Source: CAISCU01 sp943361925 (GTDB lineage Bacteria; Bacteroidota; Bacteroidia; UKL13-3). From it: DNA of 64,000 nt. The position numbers and the translations under genes were made by a program. The stretch is from positions 215,483 through 279,482 of the forward strand of contig CALRIT020000004.1 of the NCBI GenBank assembly GCA_943361925.1, in the 5' to 3' direction. This document shows positions 1-8,161 of the stretch, one piece after another (position 1 is the first letter of the stretch; each line of letters opens with the position of its first letter). Under the pieces are notes generated by a model that searched no databases, was not told where the DNA came from, and worked only from the letters and a program-made list of their open reading frames with translations.

Positions 1-155
1 TCAGAAGGTTGTATGATATCTATTCAACTCCTGTTTTATACCTGATGGATGAAAATAAAAAGATTATTGCCAAAAGAATTGATGTAACGCAGTTGAAAGA
101 TTTTATCACTGATTACGAAGCCGGAAAAATTAAGTACAGCAACGTATGTAAGTAA
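1..155 (+). CDS. Thioredoxin-like protein, C-terminal fragment
   Basis: The window opens inside a gene; the reading frame begins at base 3 and ends at TAA 153-155, giving about 50 residues. The segment contains YSTPVLYLMDENKKIIAKRI, followed by a short helix that would be the last helix of a thioredoxin fold. A cis-Pro strand of the form TPxxYxxD followed by KKIIAKR is typical of the TlpA/redoxin-type thiol oxidoreductases of Bacteroidota, which act in the periplasm, often with an extra N-terminal domain. The active-site CxxC, if present, lies outside the window. A strong terminator follows 30 bases downstream. The family is inferred from this short tail only. Confidence 0.6.
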   Translation, partial: RRLYDIYSTPVLYLMDENKKIIAKRIDVTQLKDFITDYEAGKIKYSNVCK

Positions 156-184
156 TTGCAAAGACAATTATAGAATATTAAAGG

Positions 185-226
185 AAAACCCCTTTGTAAC
201 TAAGCTTACAAAGGGGTTTTGCTTTT
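185..226 (+). terminator. Rho-independent terminator of the thioredoxin-like gene
   Basis: A 15-bp perfect stem (AAAACCCCTTTGTAA pairing with TTACAAAGGGGTTTT) closes a 6-base loop and is followed by a T-rich stretch. Confidence 0.9.
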
Positions 227-400
227 ATAATCCTGTAAAAATTATACGAATATCCGTTTGTAAACGAGAAGTATTTTTTATATAAACAGTTTATGTTTGG
301 AGAATTATTTTCAGGATTTAAATTGCTTTATTAAATGAAATTAATGACCCCGAAGGCGGTCACATGTTTATAGAAAAATGTGGCAAACCAAATTCTCCCT

Positions 401-445
401 CCAAACTCAACAACGCGGACCTTTGGTCCGCGTTGTTGAGTTTGG
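401..445. repeat. 21-bp perfect inverted repeat, 3-base loop
   Basis: Bases 401-421 and 425-445 are exact reverse complements (CCAAACTCAACAACGCGGAC plus one C, and its complement), separated only by TTT. No T-run follows, so a simple terminator is unlikely. The architecture and part of the sequence (GGTYCGCGT...GTTYGGGG) match the hairpin at 23103-23149, which suggests a dispersed palindromic element. Confidence 0.85.
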
Positions 446-621
446 GGATCTATTATCATATTTTATTTTCTTTAAAAATGTCACCTCTTCAGGATTATAA
501 GAACTTGCAAAAAGAAACATAAACTAAGAATTATTCATTTTTTGTGGTTTGATTTTGCACAATTTAATTTCGTTTAATACACCCAATTTCAAAAAAAACT
601 TTCCAATCCAATGCTTTCTTC

Positions 622-629
622 TATTTTCG
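622..629 (+). promoter_or_regulatory. Possible -7 box of bshB1
   Basis: TATTTTCG fits the Bacteroidota -7 motif TAnnTTTG with one change. It ends 4 bases before the ATG, which would make the transcript nearly leaderless. No good -33 TTG is visible at the usual distance. Confidence 0.35.
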
Positions 630-633
630 CCCC

Positions 634-1350
634 ATGAAATTAGATATTTTAGTATTTGCGGCTCACCCTGATGATGCAGAATTAAGCTGTAGCGGAACAA
701 TTGTACATCATTTAAAACTTGGTCATAAAGTTGGTATTATAGATTTAACAAGAGGAGAACTAGGTACAAGAGGTAGCGCGGATTTAAGAGATATTGAAGC
801 AGCAAAATCAAGCGAAATATTAGGAATTACAGTTAGAGAAAACCTGGCTTTAGCTGATGGATTTTTCAGAAAAGACAAAGAAACCTTACTAACAATAATT
901 AGCAAAATCAGAAAATACCAACCGGAAATTGTTTTGTGTAACGCTGAAGAAGACCGCCATGTTGACCATGGAAGAGCCGGTGATTTGTTAGAAGAAGCTT
1001 GTTTTTTATCGGGATTAAGGAAAATTGAAACTTCTGATAATAACCAAAATCAAAAAGAATGGAGACCAAAAGCGGTTTATCATTATATACAAGATAGGTT
1101 ATTGGAGCCAGATTTAATTTTTGATATCACACCATATTTTCAAACCAAAATGGATAGTATCATGGCATTTTCTAGTCAGTTTTACGACCCCAATTCTACA
1201 GAACCACAAACACCAATTTCAGGTGAAGAATTCATTAAACATGTTGAAGGACGTGCCTTACATTTTGGAAGGATTATTGGTGTTAAATACGGTGAAGGCT
1301 TTACTGTTAAAAGAACAATTGGCACCAACAACCTACTAAACTTGATTTAA
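634..1350 (+). CDS. bshB1: Bacillithiol biosynthesis deacetylase BshB1
   Basis: This is a zinc-dependent deacetylase of the LmbE/PIG-L family, 238 residues, full length. It removes the acetyl group from N-acetylglucosaminyl malate, the second step of bacillithiol synthesis in the cytosol. The metal motif AHPDDAE begins at residue 10 (His11, Asp13, Asp14) and the second metal motif RHVDHGRAGDL supplies His109, Asp111 and His112. The segment LTRGELGTRGS (38-48) is characteristic of BshB1 rather than of other LmbE proteins. The start at 634 is the only sensible ATG. The gene stands alone, facing the glycosyltransferase, with only 28 bases between their stops. No other bacillithiol gene is in the window. 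Confidence 0.93.
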   Translation: MKLDILVFAAHPDDAELSCSGTIVHHLKLGHKVGIIDLTRGELGTRGSADLRDIEAAKSSEILGITVRENLALADGFFRKDKETLLTIISKIRKYQPEIVLCNAEEDRHVDHGRAGDLLEEACFLSGLRKIETSDNNQNQKEWRPKAVYHYIQDRLLEPDLIFDITPYFQTKMDSIMAFSSQFYDPNSTEPQTPISGEEFIKHVEGRALHFGRIIGVKYGEGFTVKRTIGTNNLLNLI

Positions 1351-1378
1351 GTAGTAGCCAATCTTTTAAAAATTTAAT

Positions 1379-2284
1379 TTATTTAATTGCAATCCACTTT
1401 GCCTTTATTTTAGCAAAGAAATAATTGATTCCACCTGGATTTTTTAGTTCAGTTCCATCAACTTTTTGTCCCATTCTCAACATTTTTTCATACAAAAAAG
1501 AAGAAGGAATTCCCCACTTTTGAGCAAAGGTTTTTCTGCCATCGTTTCTTATCACCCTTCCTGTTGATTTTGATTTGAAATGATAAACTAAACTTTTGCC
1601 AATACCTTTAAAATCGCGGATTCCAAGCTGCCAACACTTCATTCCGAAATCCGGATCTGAATAAAATCCGGGGCTAAATTGTTCATCATATCCACCAACT
1701 AAATCCCAAACTCGTTTTGATACAATGCTTGGTGGCCAGCATGAGCCATACCAGTCGGCAGGAAAATTTGATTCGATTGACACAAATTTCAACAATTCAA
1801 CTTCACGAAAACTTTTTTTATCTCTTCCAAAATCAAATGGAGAATAAACGGCTTTACTGCTACTTTTTTCGAATTCAATCATGGTTGATGAATAATAAAA
1901 CAAATCATCATTCCTTTTTTGAATTTCATCATACAAGAATTTATCCCAATTAGGACAAACATACATATCATCATTCATGTAAACGATGTATTTGCAATTT
2001 GCCAATTTTGCTGAAGCGTTTAATGAAGCACAAACTCCGGCATTTTCAGAAGAAAAAGTTGAATCGATTTTATTATTCTTAACCCAATCTAAGGTGCCAT
2101 CTTTGCCTTCATTTACATGAACAATTATCTGATGACTAAAAGCACTATTCTTTTTTATGCTATCGATACATAGCTGCAATAAATCGAGGTTATTCCAGCT
2201 GGGAATTAAAATTGAAAAAAGATTTTCCTTATTACTTTCAGATTGAAGTAAGGTTTGAATAGATGGAATCAGAAACCCGCTCAT
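1379..2284 (-). CDS. Family 2 glycosyltransferase
   Basis: A 301-residue inverting GT-A fold glycosyltransferase. The nucleotide-binding start FSILIPSWNN lies at residues 23-32, the metal-binding acidic motif MNDDMYV at 103-109 (equivalent to DxD), and the acceptor-loop segment GGYDEQFSPGFYSDPDF in the last third is typical of GT2 enzymes. It probably transfers a nucleotide-sugar to a glycan at the cytosolic face of the membrane; the sugar and acceptor cannot be told. Its ATG overlaps the TGA of the upstream LysM gene by 4 bases, so the two are translationally coupled, hinting at a role in the cell envelope. No membrane segment is apparent. Confidence 0.87.
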   Translation of the reverse strand: MSGFLIPSIQTLLQSESNKENLFSILIPSWNNLDLLQLCIDSIKKNSAFSHQIIVHVNEGKDGTLDWVKNNKIDSTFSSENAGVCASLNASAKLANCKYIVYMNDDMYVCPNWDKFLYDEIQKRNDDLFYYSSTMIEFEKSSSKAVYSPFDFGRDKKSFREVELLKFVSIESNFPADWYGSCWPPSIVSKRVWDLVGGYDEQFSPGFYSDPDFGMKCWQLGIRDFKGIGKSLVYHFKSKSTGRVIRNDGRKTFAQKWGIPSSFLYEKMLRMGQKVDGTELKNPGGINYFFAKIKAKWIAIK

Positions 2285-4041
2285 TGCTTTTTAATCTCAC
2301 CAAAAATAACTCTAACGTTTGATTTTGGACTTGAAACATTCAATTTCAAAGCGGTTTTATCATCCAACATAACTACACAATCTTTTGGTGCGTTTTTAGG
2401 TAAAGGACCATAAACCTGAACATATGCATAATCAAAATAATCATCATTTTTGATTTGCACCCATGTTCCTTTAGCAGCATTATTTAACAAAACACCTTTT
2501 AATTTTGCCTTAGGATTATAGTAAGCAATACCTGATTGAAAAACCTGATCAACTTCAAAATCTTTCTTATTAATTCTTGCAGGAAGTGATCTTTCGTAAT
2601 AAGATAAATTACCTCTATTTTCATTAACTACCAATTCTTGTCCTTCACGTAATCTGTATTGTAATAAGGCGTTCCAGTTTACTAAATCACTTTGCGTTAC
2701 ACCATATTTTTTTGCAATTGTATAAAGTGTTTCACCTTTTTTAACTACATGTGAAAAGTATTTATCTCCTGTTCCTTGTTTGTTTGATGTTGGTGTAATG
2801 TATAAAGCATTGCTATCAGCAGCATTTTCAGCCCATTCATCAACTACAATTCTCTGATCACGAAAATCTACTACTGAATAAGTAACAATATTGTTTTCAT
2901 ATAAAGAAAAATCGTTTTCAATTTTCACCCCTGCTTCATCAATTCTACCATAATGTTTTACAATTGAAGTATCAATTTCTCTATCTTCAACTTCATGGTG
3001 TGATGATTGTACTGAACTCGCAACTTTATATTCTGGTTTTTCTTTTTTTACTTCTTTAAATTCTTCCTGTTCAATTTCGGTATCATTTTTACTTACCAAT
3101 TTTGGCTCTTCTTTTTGTGGAGTTTGAATGGCATTTGTTTGATTTAAACTTTCTACCATTGCAATTGAATCTGCCTTTTCAGTCTTCGACATTGGGGCAT
3201 CTGCTTTTACATCATGCCACATGTTTTTGATTGCAGCCGCAGAACTATCGCGCTTTTCCGACCTTTGAGCAGCAGAAAGTTTTGGTTCCGGAGTTTGCAA
3301 TGGAGCACTTCCTTTAGGAATCAATAACTTTTGTCCTTTCCATAAATTTGGAGAACTCAATTCATTCACCTCCATCAAATATTCAGGATCTTGTTGAATA
3401 CTTGCAGCTAATTGTTGAATTGTTTGAGAAGAACCTACTACATAAACCTGAAATTCTTTAACCTTATTTGTTGCCTTTTTTGATGGCCTTTGGTCTTCAA
3501 TGGGTGTTAAAGGTTTTTCTACAATAATTGGTGGTGGAGCGATAACAGGTTCTGGATTTGTTATCTCTTTTCTCTCGTTATCTCTTTTCTCATTTTCTTT
3601 TCGTGAATCAGGTAAAACAGGCTCAACTACATTTTCATTAACAGCTAATTCAGGTTCTTTTGTTACCTGAAATACAGTTTTTCCTGCTGAAGTTTTTTCG
3701 GCTGGAGGAGGTAAACTCGTTGCTAAAGGCAATCTGGTATTACTTACAGGTAAAACGTTTTGTACCTGAACTTCACCATACTTTTCAGTATTTACAGGGA
3801 TTCTCACCAATTGTCCGGGTTTTACTTCACCCTGAATCAACGGATTTGAAGACATGATAATGTTTGCATCCATCCCGTATTTGTCGGCAATGTCGGCTAT
3901 TTTTTCACCCGCAACTGCGCGATGTACAATCATTTTTTTACCTTCCCTTAATTCTAATCTTAGAGAATCAAGAGGTTTGGCGAATGTTGCTAATGAAAAC
4001 AACATAAATATGATTAATGCATTCAAAAACTTCATGGACAA
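2281..4041 (-). CDS. LysM-repeat cell-wall protein with RlpA-like C-terminal domain
   Basis: A 586-residue exported protein. A signal peptide (hydrophobic 5-20, ending ATFA) is followed by LysM 1 at about 38-83, a proline/lysine/glutamate-rich linker, LysM 2 at about 198-243, a long charged linker, and LysM 3 at about 429-472 (HVVKKGETLYTIAKKYGV, the most canonical copy). Residues about 503-580 (GIAYYNPKAKL...VYGPLPKN) resemble the double-psi beta-barrel domain seen in RlpA-like proteins, which suggests binding or remodelling of peptidoglycan in the periplasm; no catalytic residue can be assigned. It is the first gene of a pair with the GT2 gene (ATGA overlap). The domain order is an inference from motifs. 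Confidence 0.85.
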   Translation of the reverse strand: MSMKFLNALIIFMLFSLATFAKPLDSLRLELREGKKMIVHRAVAGEKIADIADKYGMDANIIMSSNPLIQGEVKPGQLVRIPVNTEKYGEVQVQNVLPVSNTRLPLATSLPPPAEKTSAGKTVFQVTKEPELAVNENVVEPVLPDSRKENEKRDNERKEITNPEPVIAPPPIIVEKPLTPIEDQRPSKKATNKVKEFQVYVVGSSQTIQQLAASIQQDPEYLMEVNELSSPNLWKGQKLLIPKGSAPLQTPEPKLSAAQRSEKRDSSAAAIKNMWHDVKADAPMSKTEKADSIAMVESLNQTNAIQTPQKEEPKLVSKNDTEIEQEEFKEVKKEKPEYKVASSVQSSHHEVEDREIDTSIVKHYGRIDEAGVKIENDFSLYENNIVTYSVVDFRDQRIVVDEWAENAADSNALYITPTSNKQGTGDKYFSHVVKKGETLYTIAKKYGVTQSDLVNWNALLQYRLREGQELVVNENRGNLSYYERSLPARINKKDFEVDQVFQSGIAYYNPKAKLKGVLLNNAAKGTWVQIKNDDYFDYAYVQVYGPLPKNAPKDCVVMLDDKTALKLNVSSPKSNVRVIFGEIKKQ

Positions 4042-4193
4042 TATTTTTTCTTTAATTACAATTAGTGCAATTAATATTCTTTCAAAAATAAAGAATTTGA
4101 GATGAAGCTTGTAGCTTGTTTTAGCCTGATATTGTGGGGAAACCTATTTTTTGTACACTCAAATTGAAGTTTTAAGAATTCAATTCCCGAAAA

Positions 4194-4490
4194 TTACTTC
4201 ACCTTATCTAACAAATCCAAACTCCAGGCTTGCGGTTTATCGTTGAATAAAACCTTTGTTTTTGCCCATGTATCTTTAAACAATTCTGAGTATCTATAAT
4301 GGTTTAAACAAGTTTCATCACGCCAGTAACTGTAGGTAAAAAGCACATTGGTTTGTTTTGAATCACGTAATAAATTCAATCCTTCACAGCCTTCGAATCC
4401 GGCAATTTTATCTTTAGAAGCTTCAAAAACTTTAAGAAAATTTTCAACTTCTTCAGGTCTGAAACTCATTCTTACAATTCTATTTATCAT
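4194..4490 (-). CDS. Antibiotic-biosynthesis-monooxygenase (ABM) family protein
   Basis: A 98-residue single-domain protein with the ferredoxin-like alpha/beta fold of the ABM superfamily: an initial strand (IVRMSFRPEEVENFL), a central G-C-EGLNLLRD strand and YWRDETCLNHYRYSELF, the helix that normally follows the aromatic strand. Such proteins are often small dimeric oxygenases, isomerases or of unknown role. The start overlaps the end of the SAM-hydrolase-family gene by 11 bases, so both are made from one transcript. The substrate is unknown. Confidence 0.78.
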   Translation of the reverse strand: MINRIVRMSFRPEEVENFLKVFEASKDKIAGFEGCEGLNLLRDSKQTNVLFTYSYWRDETCLNHYRYSELFKDTWAKTKVLFNDKPQAWSLDLLDKVK

Positions 4491-5271
4491 TTTCTTCTAA
4501 TTTTTCGACCATAATCATTGAACCGGGCTTCAATCCTAATAGTTGTGCACCTTTGGCTCTATTCATGCAAATTTCCAATAAATTGTTTTCATTAAAAACT
4601 GCAATTTCATCACCCGCTTTTCCTAAATAATAATTAGGTGCTATTTTATCGATGAAATTTCGCTTCCAATACAAAATTTTAAAAGGAGAATTCCCTACAA
4701 ATGATTCAAACTCATTTTTTGTAATATTGGTGATGGCATTTTGGTAACTATCAACCATCATAACCCTGCCTTTTAGGATGTTATGTTCTACAAAAACATC
4801 TATACTTTGTAAAATTCGCTGAATAGTTCCTGGTTCTGCAATTCCTTTTAAATCACCTCTTTTTGTAAAATGAGCAATTACCTCAGGAAAAATATTCTTT
4901 TCAGGAAAAATCTCATTTACTCTGTTTTCAAGTCCGGTAATTTTATAAACTTTCTTTGGTAACTCTTTGAATAACAATGAGAAAATAGAATTATCTGCAC
5001 CAATAAAAAAGTGAGAATCAAACTCAACCACCAAAATTTGTTTGTGTAAAAATAAGGAAGTATCAACTGCTAAAATATGCCAAGTGCCATCAGGAAAATT
5101 TTTGTAAACCCCTGAAAGCACAAAAGCAGCCTGCATCACATTAAACTGCTCGGTTTCATGCGAAATATCTACAATCACTGCATTGGGCACTTTGCTATAA
5201 ATAGCTCCTTTTAATGCTCCAATATAGTGACTTACAGCACCATAGTCAGAAGTTAATGTGATAATGTTCAA
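4480..5271 (-). CDS. SAM hydrolase / hydroxide adenosyltransferase family (DUF62) protein
   Basis: A 263-residue protein of the family that cleaves S-adenosyl-methionine to adenosine and methionine using an activated water. The N-terminal signature ITLTSDYG (residues 4-11) with the conserved Asp, the segment DISHETEQFNVMQAAFVL (about 35-52) and a C-terminal beta-barrel domain with RAKGAQLLGLKPGS fit the family and its usual length of 260-280. Transcribed divergently from phoH with 53 bases between the starts, and co-transcribed with the ABM gene behind it. Confidence 0.88.
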   Translation of the reverse strand: MNIITLTSDYGAVSHYIGALKGAIYSKVPNAVIVDISHETEQFNVMQAAFVLSGVYKNFPDGTWHILAVDTSLFLHKQILVVEFDSHFFIGADNSIFSLLFKELPKKVYKITGLENRVNEIFPEKNIFPEVIAHFTKRGDLKGIAEPGTIQRILQSIDVFVEHNILKGRVMMVDSYQNAITNITKNEFESFVGNSPFKILYWKRNFIDKIAPNYYLGKAGDEIAVFNENNLLEICMNRAKGAQLLGLKPGSMIMVEKLEENDK

Positions 5272-5324
5272 AGCAGATGATTTTTCTTAAATTCGTTGCA
5301 AATTAACAACTAGCAAACCACAAT

Positions 5325-6320
5325 TTGAATACTAAAGAAATTAGCATCGACCATTTTGAGCCAACATTGGTATTTGGTCCGCACAATAAAAACCTGAAAA
5401 TACTTCAAAATCATTTCCCTAAGCTAAAAATTGTTTCAAGAGGAAACCAAATAATTTTATCTGGTGATGAATTCACAATTGAACTTTTTGAAGAAAAATT
5501 TCAAGAGCTGGTTCATACAATTGATCAATTCGGTTCTATTAGCGAGGTTCAATTGGAATCAATTTTAAGTGGAACAAATCCGAAAAAATCATCCACAAAA
5601 ACAGAAGAAAAACCTACTGAAACCGGTGATATTATTCTTTATGGAAACAATGGTAAAGTAATCAGAGCGAAAACTCCCAACCAGCGTAAAATGGTTTCTT
5701 TACTCAATAAAAATGATATTCTTTTTGCAATTGGTCCTGCCGGTACCGGAAAAACTTATACTGCCGTTGCTTTGGCTGTAAAGGCTTTAAAAGAAAAGGA
5801 AATCAGAAGAATTATTCTGGCCAGACCAGCTGTAGAAGCCGGTGAAAATCTGGGTTTCTTGCCAGGTGATTTAAAAGAAAAAATCGATCCATATTTACGT
5901 CCTTTGTATGATGCTTTGGATGATATGATTCCAGCTGACAAACTAAAATCATATATCGAAACCCGTGTGATAGAAATTGCACCAATGGCTTTTATGCGTG
6001 GTAGAACTTTAGATAATGCTTATGTTATTCTGGATGAAGCTCAAAATGCCACCGACCTTCAATTGAAAATGTTTCTAACCAGAATGGGACCCAATGCTAA
6101 ATTTATTATCACCGGTGATTTAACCCAAATTGATTTGCCTAAACAGGAACATTCAGGTTTATTAAAAGCTGTGAAAATTTTAGATGGAATTAAAGGAATT
6201 GAATTTGCATACCTTAGTTTTGAAGACGTGGTTCGACACAAATTGGTGAAAGATATCATCAAGGCATACGACCATAAAAAACCAAATAAAACAGAATCCA
6301 ATCATAAAGACTCAAAATAA
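5325..6320 (+). CDS. phoH: PhoH-family ATPase
   Basis: A 331-residue P-loop ATPase of the PhoH/YbeZ type, linked in other bacteria to RNA processing and ribosome maturation together with the YbeY RNase. Residues 1-95 form a KH-like RNA-binding region; Walker A GPAGTGKT is at 137-144 and Walker B YVILDEAQN at 233-241. The start is a TTG at 5325: the frame is closed by TAA at 5304 and no ATG or GTG intervenes. The stop is 6 bases before purC, so phoH and purC form an operon. ybeY is not in the window. Confidence 0.92.
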   Translation: MNTKEISIDHFEPTLVFGPHNKNLKILQNHFPKLKIVSRGNQIILSGDEFTIELFEEKFQELVHTIDQFGSISEVQLESILSGTNPKKSSTKTEEKPTETGDIILYGNNGKVIRAKTPNQRKMVSLLNKNDILFAIGPAGTGKTYTAVALAVKALKEKEIRRIILARPAVEAGENLGFLPGDLKEKIDPYLRPLYDALDDMIPADKLKSYIETRVIEIAPMAFMRGRTLDNAYVILDEAQNATDLQLKMFLTRMGPNAKFIITGDLTQIDLPKQEHSGLLKAVKILDGIKGIEFAYLSFEDVVRHKLVKDIIKAYDHKKPNKTESNHKDSK

Positions 6321-6326
6321 TCTGAC

Positions 6327-7271
6327 ATGAAAGCACTTGTTCAAACCCAATACCAATTACCCAATCAGGTTTCATTTTACAGAGGAAAAGTTAGAGATGT
6401 GTATGGCATTTCAGATAAATACCTGGCTATGGTTGCCTGCGATAGAATTTCAGCCTTTGATGTTGTTTTACCCGAGCCTATTCCTTTTAAAGGACAAGTT
6501 TTAAACCAGATTGCAAAACACTTTCTTGATTTAAGCAAAGACATTGTTCCAAACTGGTTAATCACTAGTCCAGACCCCAATGTAAGTATCGGACATTTAT
6601 GCAAACCACTTCCCATTGAAATGGTAATTCGAGGTTATTTAGCAGGTCATGCCTGGAGAGAATACAAAAGCGGGAAAAGAGTAATATGTGGCGTTAACAT
6701 GCCTGAAGGTATGAAAGAAAATGACCGTTTTCCTGAACCCATCATCACACCTACAATCAAAGCAACTGAAGGGCATGATGAAGATATTTCACGGGAAGAT
6801 ATTTTGTTACAAGGTTTAGCTACAGAAGCTGAATATGTTCAATTGGAAAATTATACCAGAAAACTATTTGCATTTGGCACAGAATACGCCGCCAATCAAG
6901 GTTTAATTCTGGTTGATACCAAATACGAATTCGGAATTAAAGATGGCGAAGTGATGTTGATGGATGAAATTCATACACCTGATTCAAGTCGTTATTTTTA
7001 TGCTGATACTTATGTTGAAATTCAAGCAAAAGACCAGCAACAAAGACAATTATCTAAAGAATTTGTAAGACAATGGTTGATTGAAAACGGATTCCAGGGA
7101 AAAGAAGGACAATCAGCACCTCATATGCCTGATGAATTTATCAATTTGGTTACTTCAAGATACATTGAACTATTTGAAAAAGTAACAGGTAAAATCTTCA
7201 TGAGGCAGGATTATGGTGATGTAATCAATCGTGTTGAAATGAACATGGTAGATGCATTGAGTAAGATGTAA
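6327..7271 (+). CDS. purC: Phosphoribosylaminoimidazole-succinocarboxamide synthase (SAICAR synthetase)
   Basis: PurC joins carboxyaminoimidazole ribotide to aspartate with ATP in purine synthesis, in the cytosol. The protein of 314 residues is the longer, single-domain type common in Bacteroidota. Recognisable segments are YRGKVRDVY (18-26), CDRISAFD (38-45), the PLPIEMVIRGYLAGHAWREY block, PTIKATEGHDEDIS, and LVDTKYEFG with MDEIHTPDSSRY in the ATP-binding part. It follows phoH by 6 bases and is closed by a strong terminator 80 bases downstream. Confidence 0.96.
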   Translation: MKALVQTQYQLPNQVSFYRGKVRDVYGISDKYLAMVACDRISAFDVVLPEPIPFKGQVLNQIAKHFLDLSKDIVPNWLITSPDPNVSIGHLCKPLPIEMVIRGYLAGHAWREYKSGKRVICGVNMPEGMKENDRFPEPIITPTIKATEGHDEDISREDILLQGLATEAEYVQLENYTRKLFAFGTEYAANQGLILVDTKYEFGIKDGEVMLMDEIHTPDSSRYFYADTYVEIQAKDQQQRQLSKEFVRQWLIENGFQGKEGQSAPHMPDEFINLVTSRYIELFEKVTGKIFMRQDYGDVINRVEMNMVDALSKM

Positions 7272-7349
7272 AAAAAGCTTGACTCAAAAGGAAAAATGAA
7301 GTTTCTTAGAATAGAATAAAAGATTTTCTATCTGATACTTAACCAAATA

Positions 7350-7390
7350 AAAAAAGAGGCTGTTTCATGATTTGAGACAGCCTCTTTTTT
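7350..7390 (+). terminator. Terminator after purC
   Basis: An 18-bp stem (AAAAAAGAGGCTGTTTCA with TGAGACAGCCTCTTTTTT, one G-U pair) around a 5-base loop ends in T6. The symmetric A/T tails would also serve transcripts arriving from the other side. Confidence 0.88.
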
Positions 7391-7410
7391 AATACTACCA
7401 TATTTTAAAT

Positions 7411-7470
7411 TCTACTAGGTAAAGGCGCTCTAAACGGAGAATAGTCTATTGCGGAGATACATTCTCAAGC
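7411..7470 (-). pseudogene. RHS-repeat core fragment, downstream copy
   Basis: Read on the minus strand this gives ISAIDYSPFRAPLPSRI after an in-frame TGA. The peptide aligns with ISATDYSPLGSPLAGK of the longer relic at 8162-8410, and the DNA of the two copies matches at roughly two thirds of positions over about 57 bases. ISAxDYSPFGxPLxGR resembles the end of the RHS-repeat-associated core of Bacteroidota (there usually DYYPFGMxMPGR). The copy lies just beyond the end of the VapC gene, so the toxin-antitoxin pair is bracketed by two RHS scraps. Confidence 0.55.
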
Positions 7471-7524
7471 GAGCTTTTTATACCTTATACCTATGTAATT
7501 TTTAAATATTTCCTTCTTTAAAAA

Positions 7525-7896
7525 CTACTCTTCATACAAGGCAAGATTTAATTTGTTTATTTTTCTAAATCCTTTATCCGCTGTAAGTAAAGGAATTTCT
7601 AATACTATTGAAGTGGCAGCAATGATGCTATCTGGCAATTTAATTTGATGCTTTTGTTTAATTAAGATTGTATGCTTTTTTATTTCTTCATTGATATCAA
7701 CTATAATACAATCGTTCAAAAAATTTTTCACTGCCACCTGTTCCTTTGTTGAAATGCCTTTGTAACCAAGTAATTCAAGTTGGGTAATAAAAGAGATATA
7801 AACTTGCGAACCATTAATAATTTCTGCAATGGTTGTATTGCCGGATAACAGATAGAGTGCAATATTGGTATCTATTAAAAAATTAGGACCACTCAT
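7525..7896 (-). CDS. vapC: PIN-domain toxin, VapC type
   Basis: A 123-residue PIN-domain ribonuclease. The four acidic positions of the family are present: Asp9 (FLIDTNIAL), Glu41 (TQLELLGY), Asp89 (LPDSIIAAT) and Asp107 (LTADKGF). VapC proteins cut tRNA or rRNA when released from the antitoxin. The gene overlaps the end of the upstream small gene by 14 bases, the usual antitoxin-first order of a type II module. It is flanked on both sides by fragments of an RHS gene, which points to an acquired cassette. Target RNA unknown. Confidence 0.88.
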   Translation of the reverse strand: MSGPNFLIDTNIALYLLSGNTTIAEIINGSQVYISFITQLELLGYKGISTKEQVAVKNFLNDCIIVDINEEIKKHTILIKQKHQIKLPDSIIAATSIVLEIPLLTADKGFRKINKLNLALYEE

Positions 7897-8047
7897 CTCT
7901 CAATCTTTTTTGAATAGTTACAGGATGTTCCTTCAATTTTATTACCCCGCAATATTTTACAGCGTCCAATCCTCTCTTACTCTTGAGTTTTTCAAGCGAT
8001 TTTCTGATGGAGGCTTTGCTACTTCCTTGCTTAAAAACTGTCACCAT
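7883..8047 (-). CDS. Antitoxin of the VapC-type toxin
   Basis: A 54-residue protein. The frame is open further upstream to an ATG at 8131, but the ATG at 8047 (MVTVFKQGSSKASIRKSLEK) is preferred because the sequence from here on is charged and compact, whereas the extra 28 residues look like translated spacer. The tail KYCGVIKLKEHPVTIQKRLR, ending in EWS, is the typical toxin-embracing tail of a small antitoxin family in Bacteroidota that pairs with PIN toxins. The N-terminal part is expected to dimerise and bind the operon's own promoter; this is inferred from context. Confidence 0.8.
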   Translation of the reverse strand: MVTVFKQGSSKASIRKSLEKLKSKRGLDAVKYCGVIKLKEHPVTIQKRLRDEWS

Positions 8048-8161
8048 TTTTATAATATTTTGATTAACAAAAGTACACTTTTTTAATTTAAAATGGATTC
8101 CAACTCTTTTTAATTGTTGATGTTTAATCATTGGGGTTTATTCCGCTTTGTTCTTGAAAAA

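Larger units (their letters stand above)
230..633. other. Gene-free stretch with a long hairpin
   Basis: No convincing open reading frame was found in these 400 bases. They hold a short inverted repeat around 346-364 (TGACC...GGTCA), the long hairpin at 401-445, and near the end a possible promoter box for bshB1. Confidence 0.6.

Noticed and set aside
31..60. Alternative reading of the first 155 bases in frame 1
   Set aside because: Frame 1 is closed by a stop after ten codons, whereas frame 3 is open to 153 and reads as a thioredoxin-fold end.
8048..8131. N-terminal extension of the antitoxin to the ATG at 8131
   Set aside because: The extra 28 residues read as translated spacer from the RHS relic side; the ATG at 8047 gives the usual size of such antitoxins.
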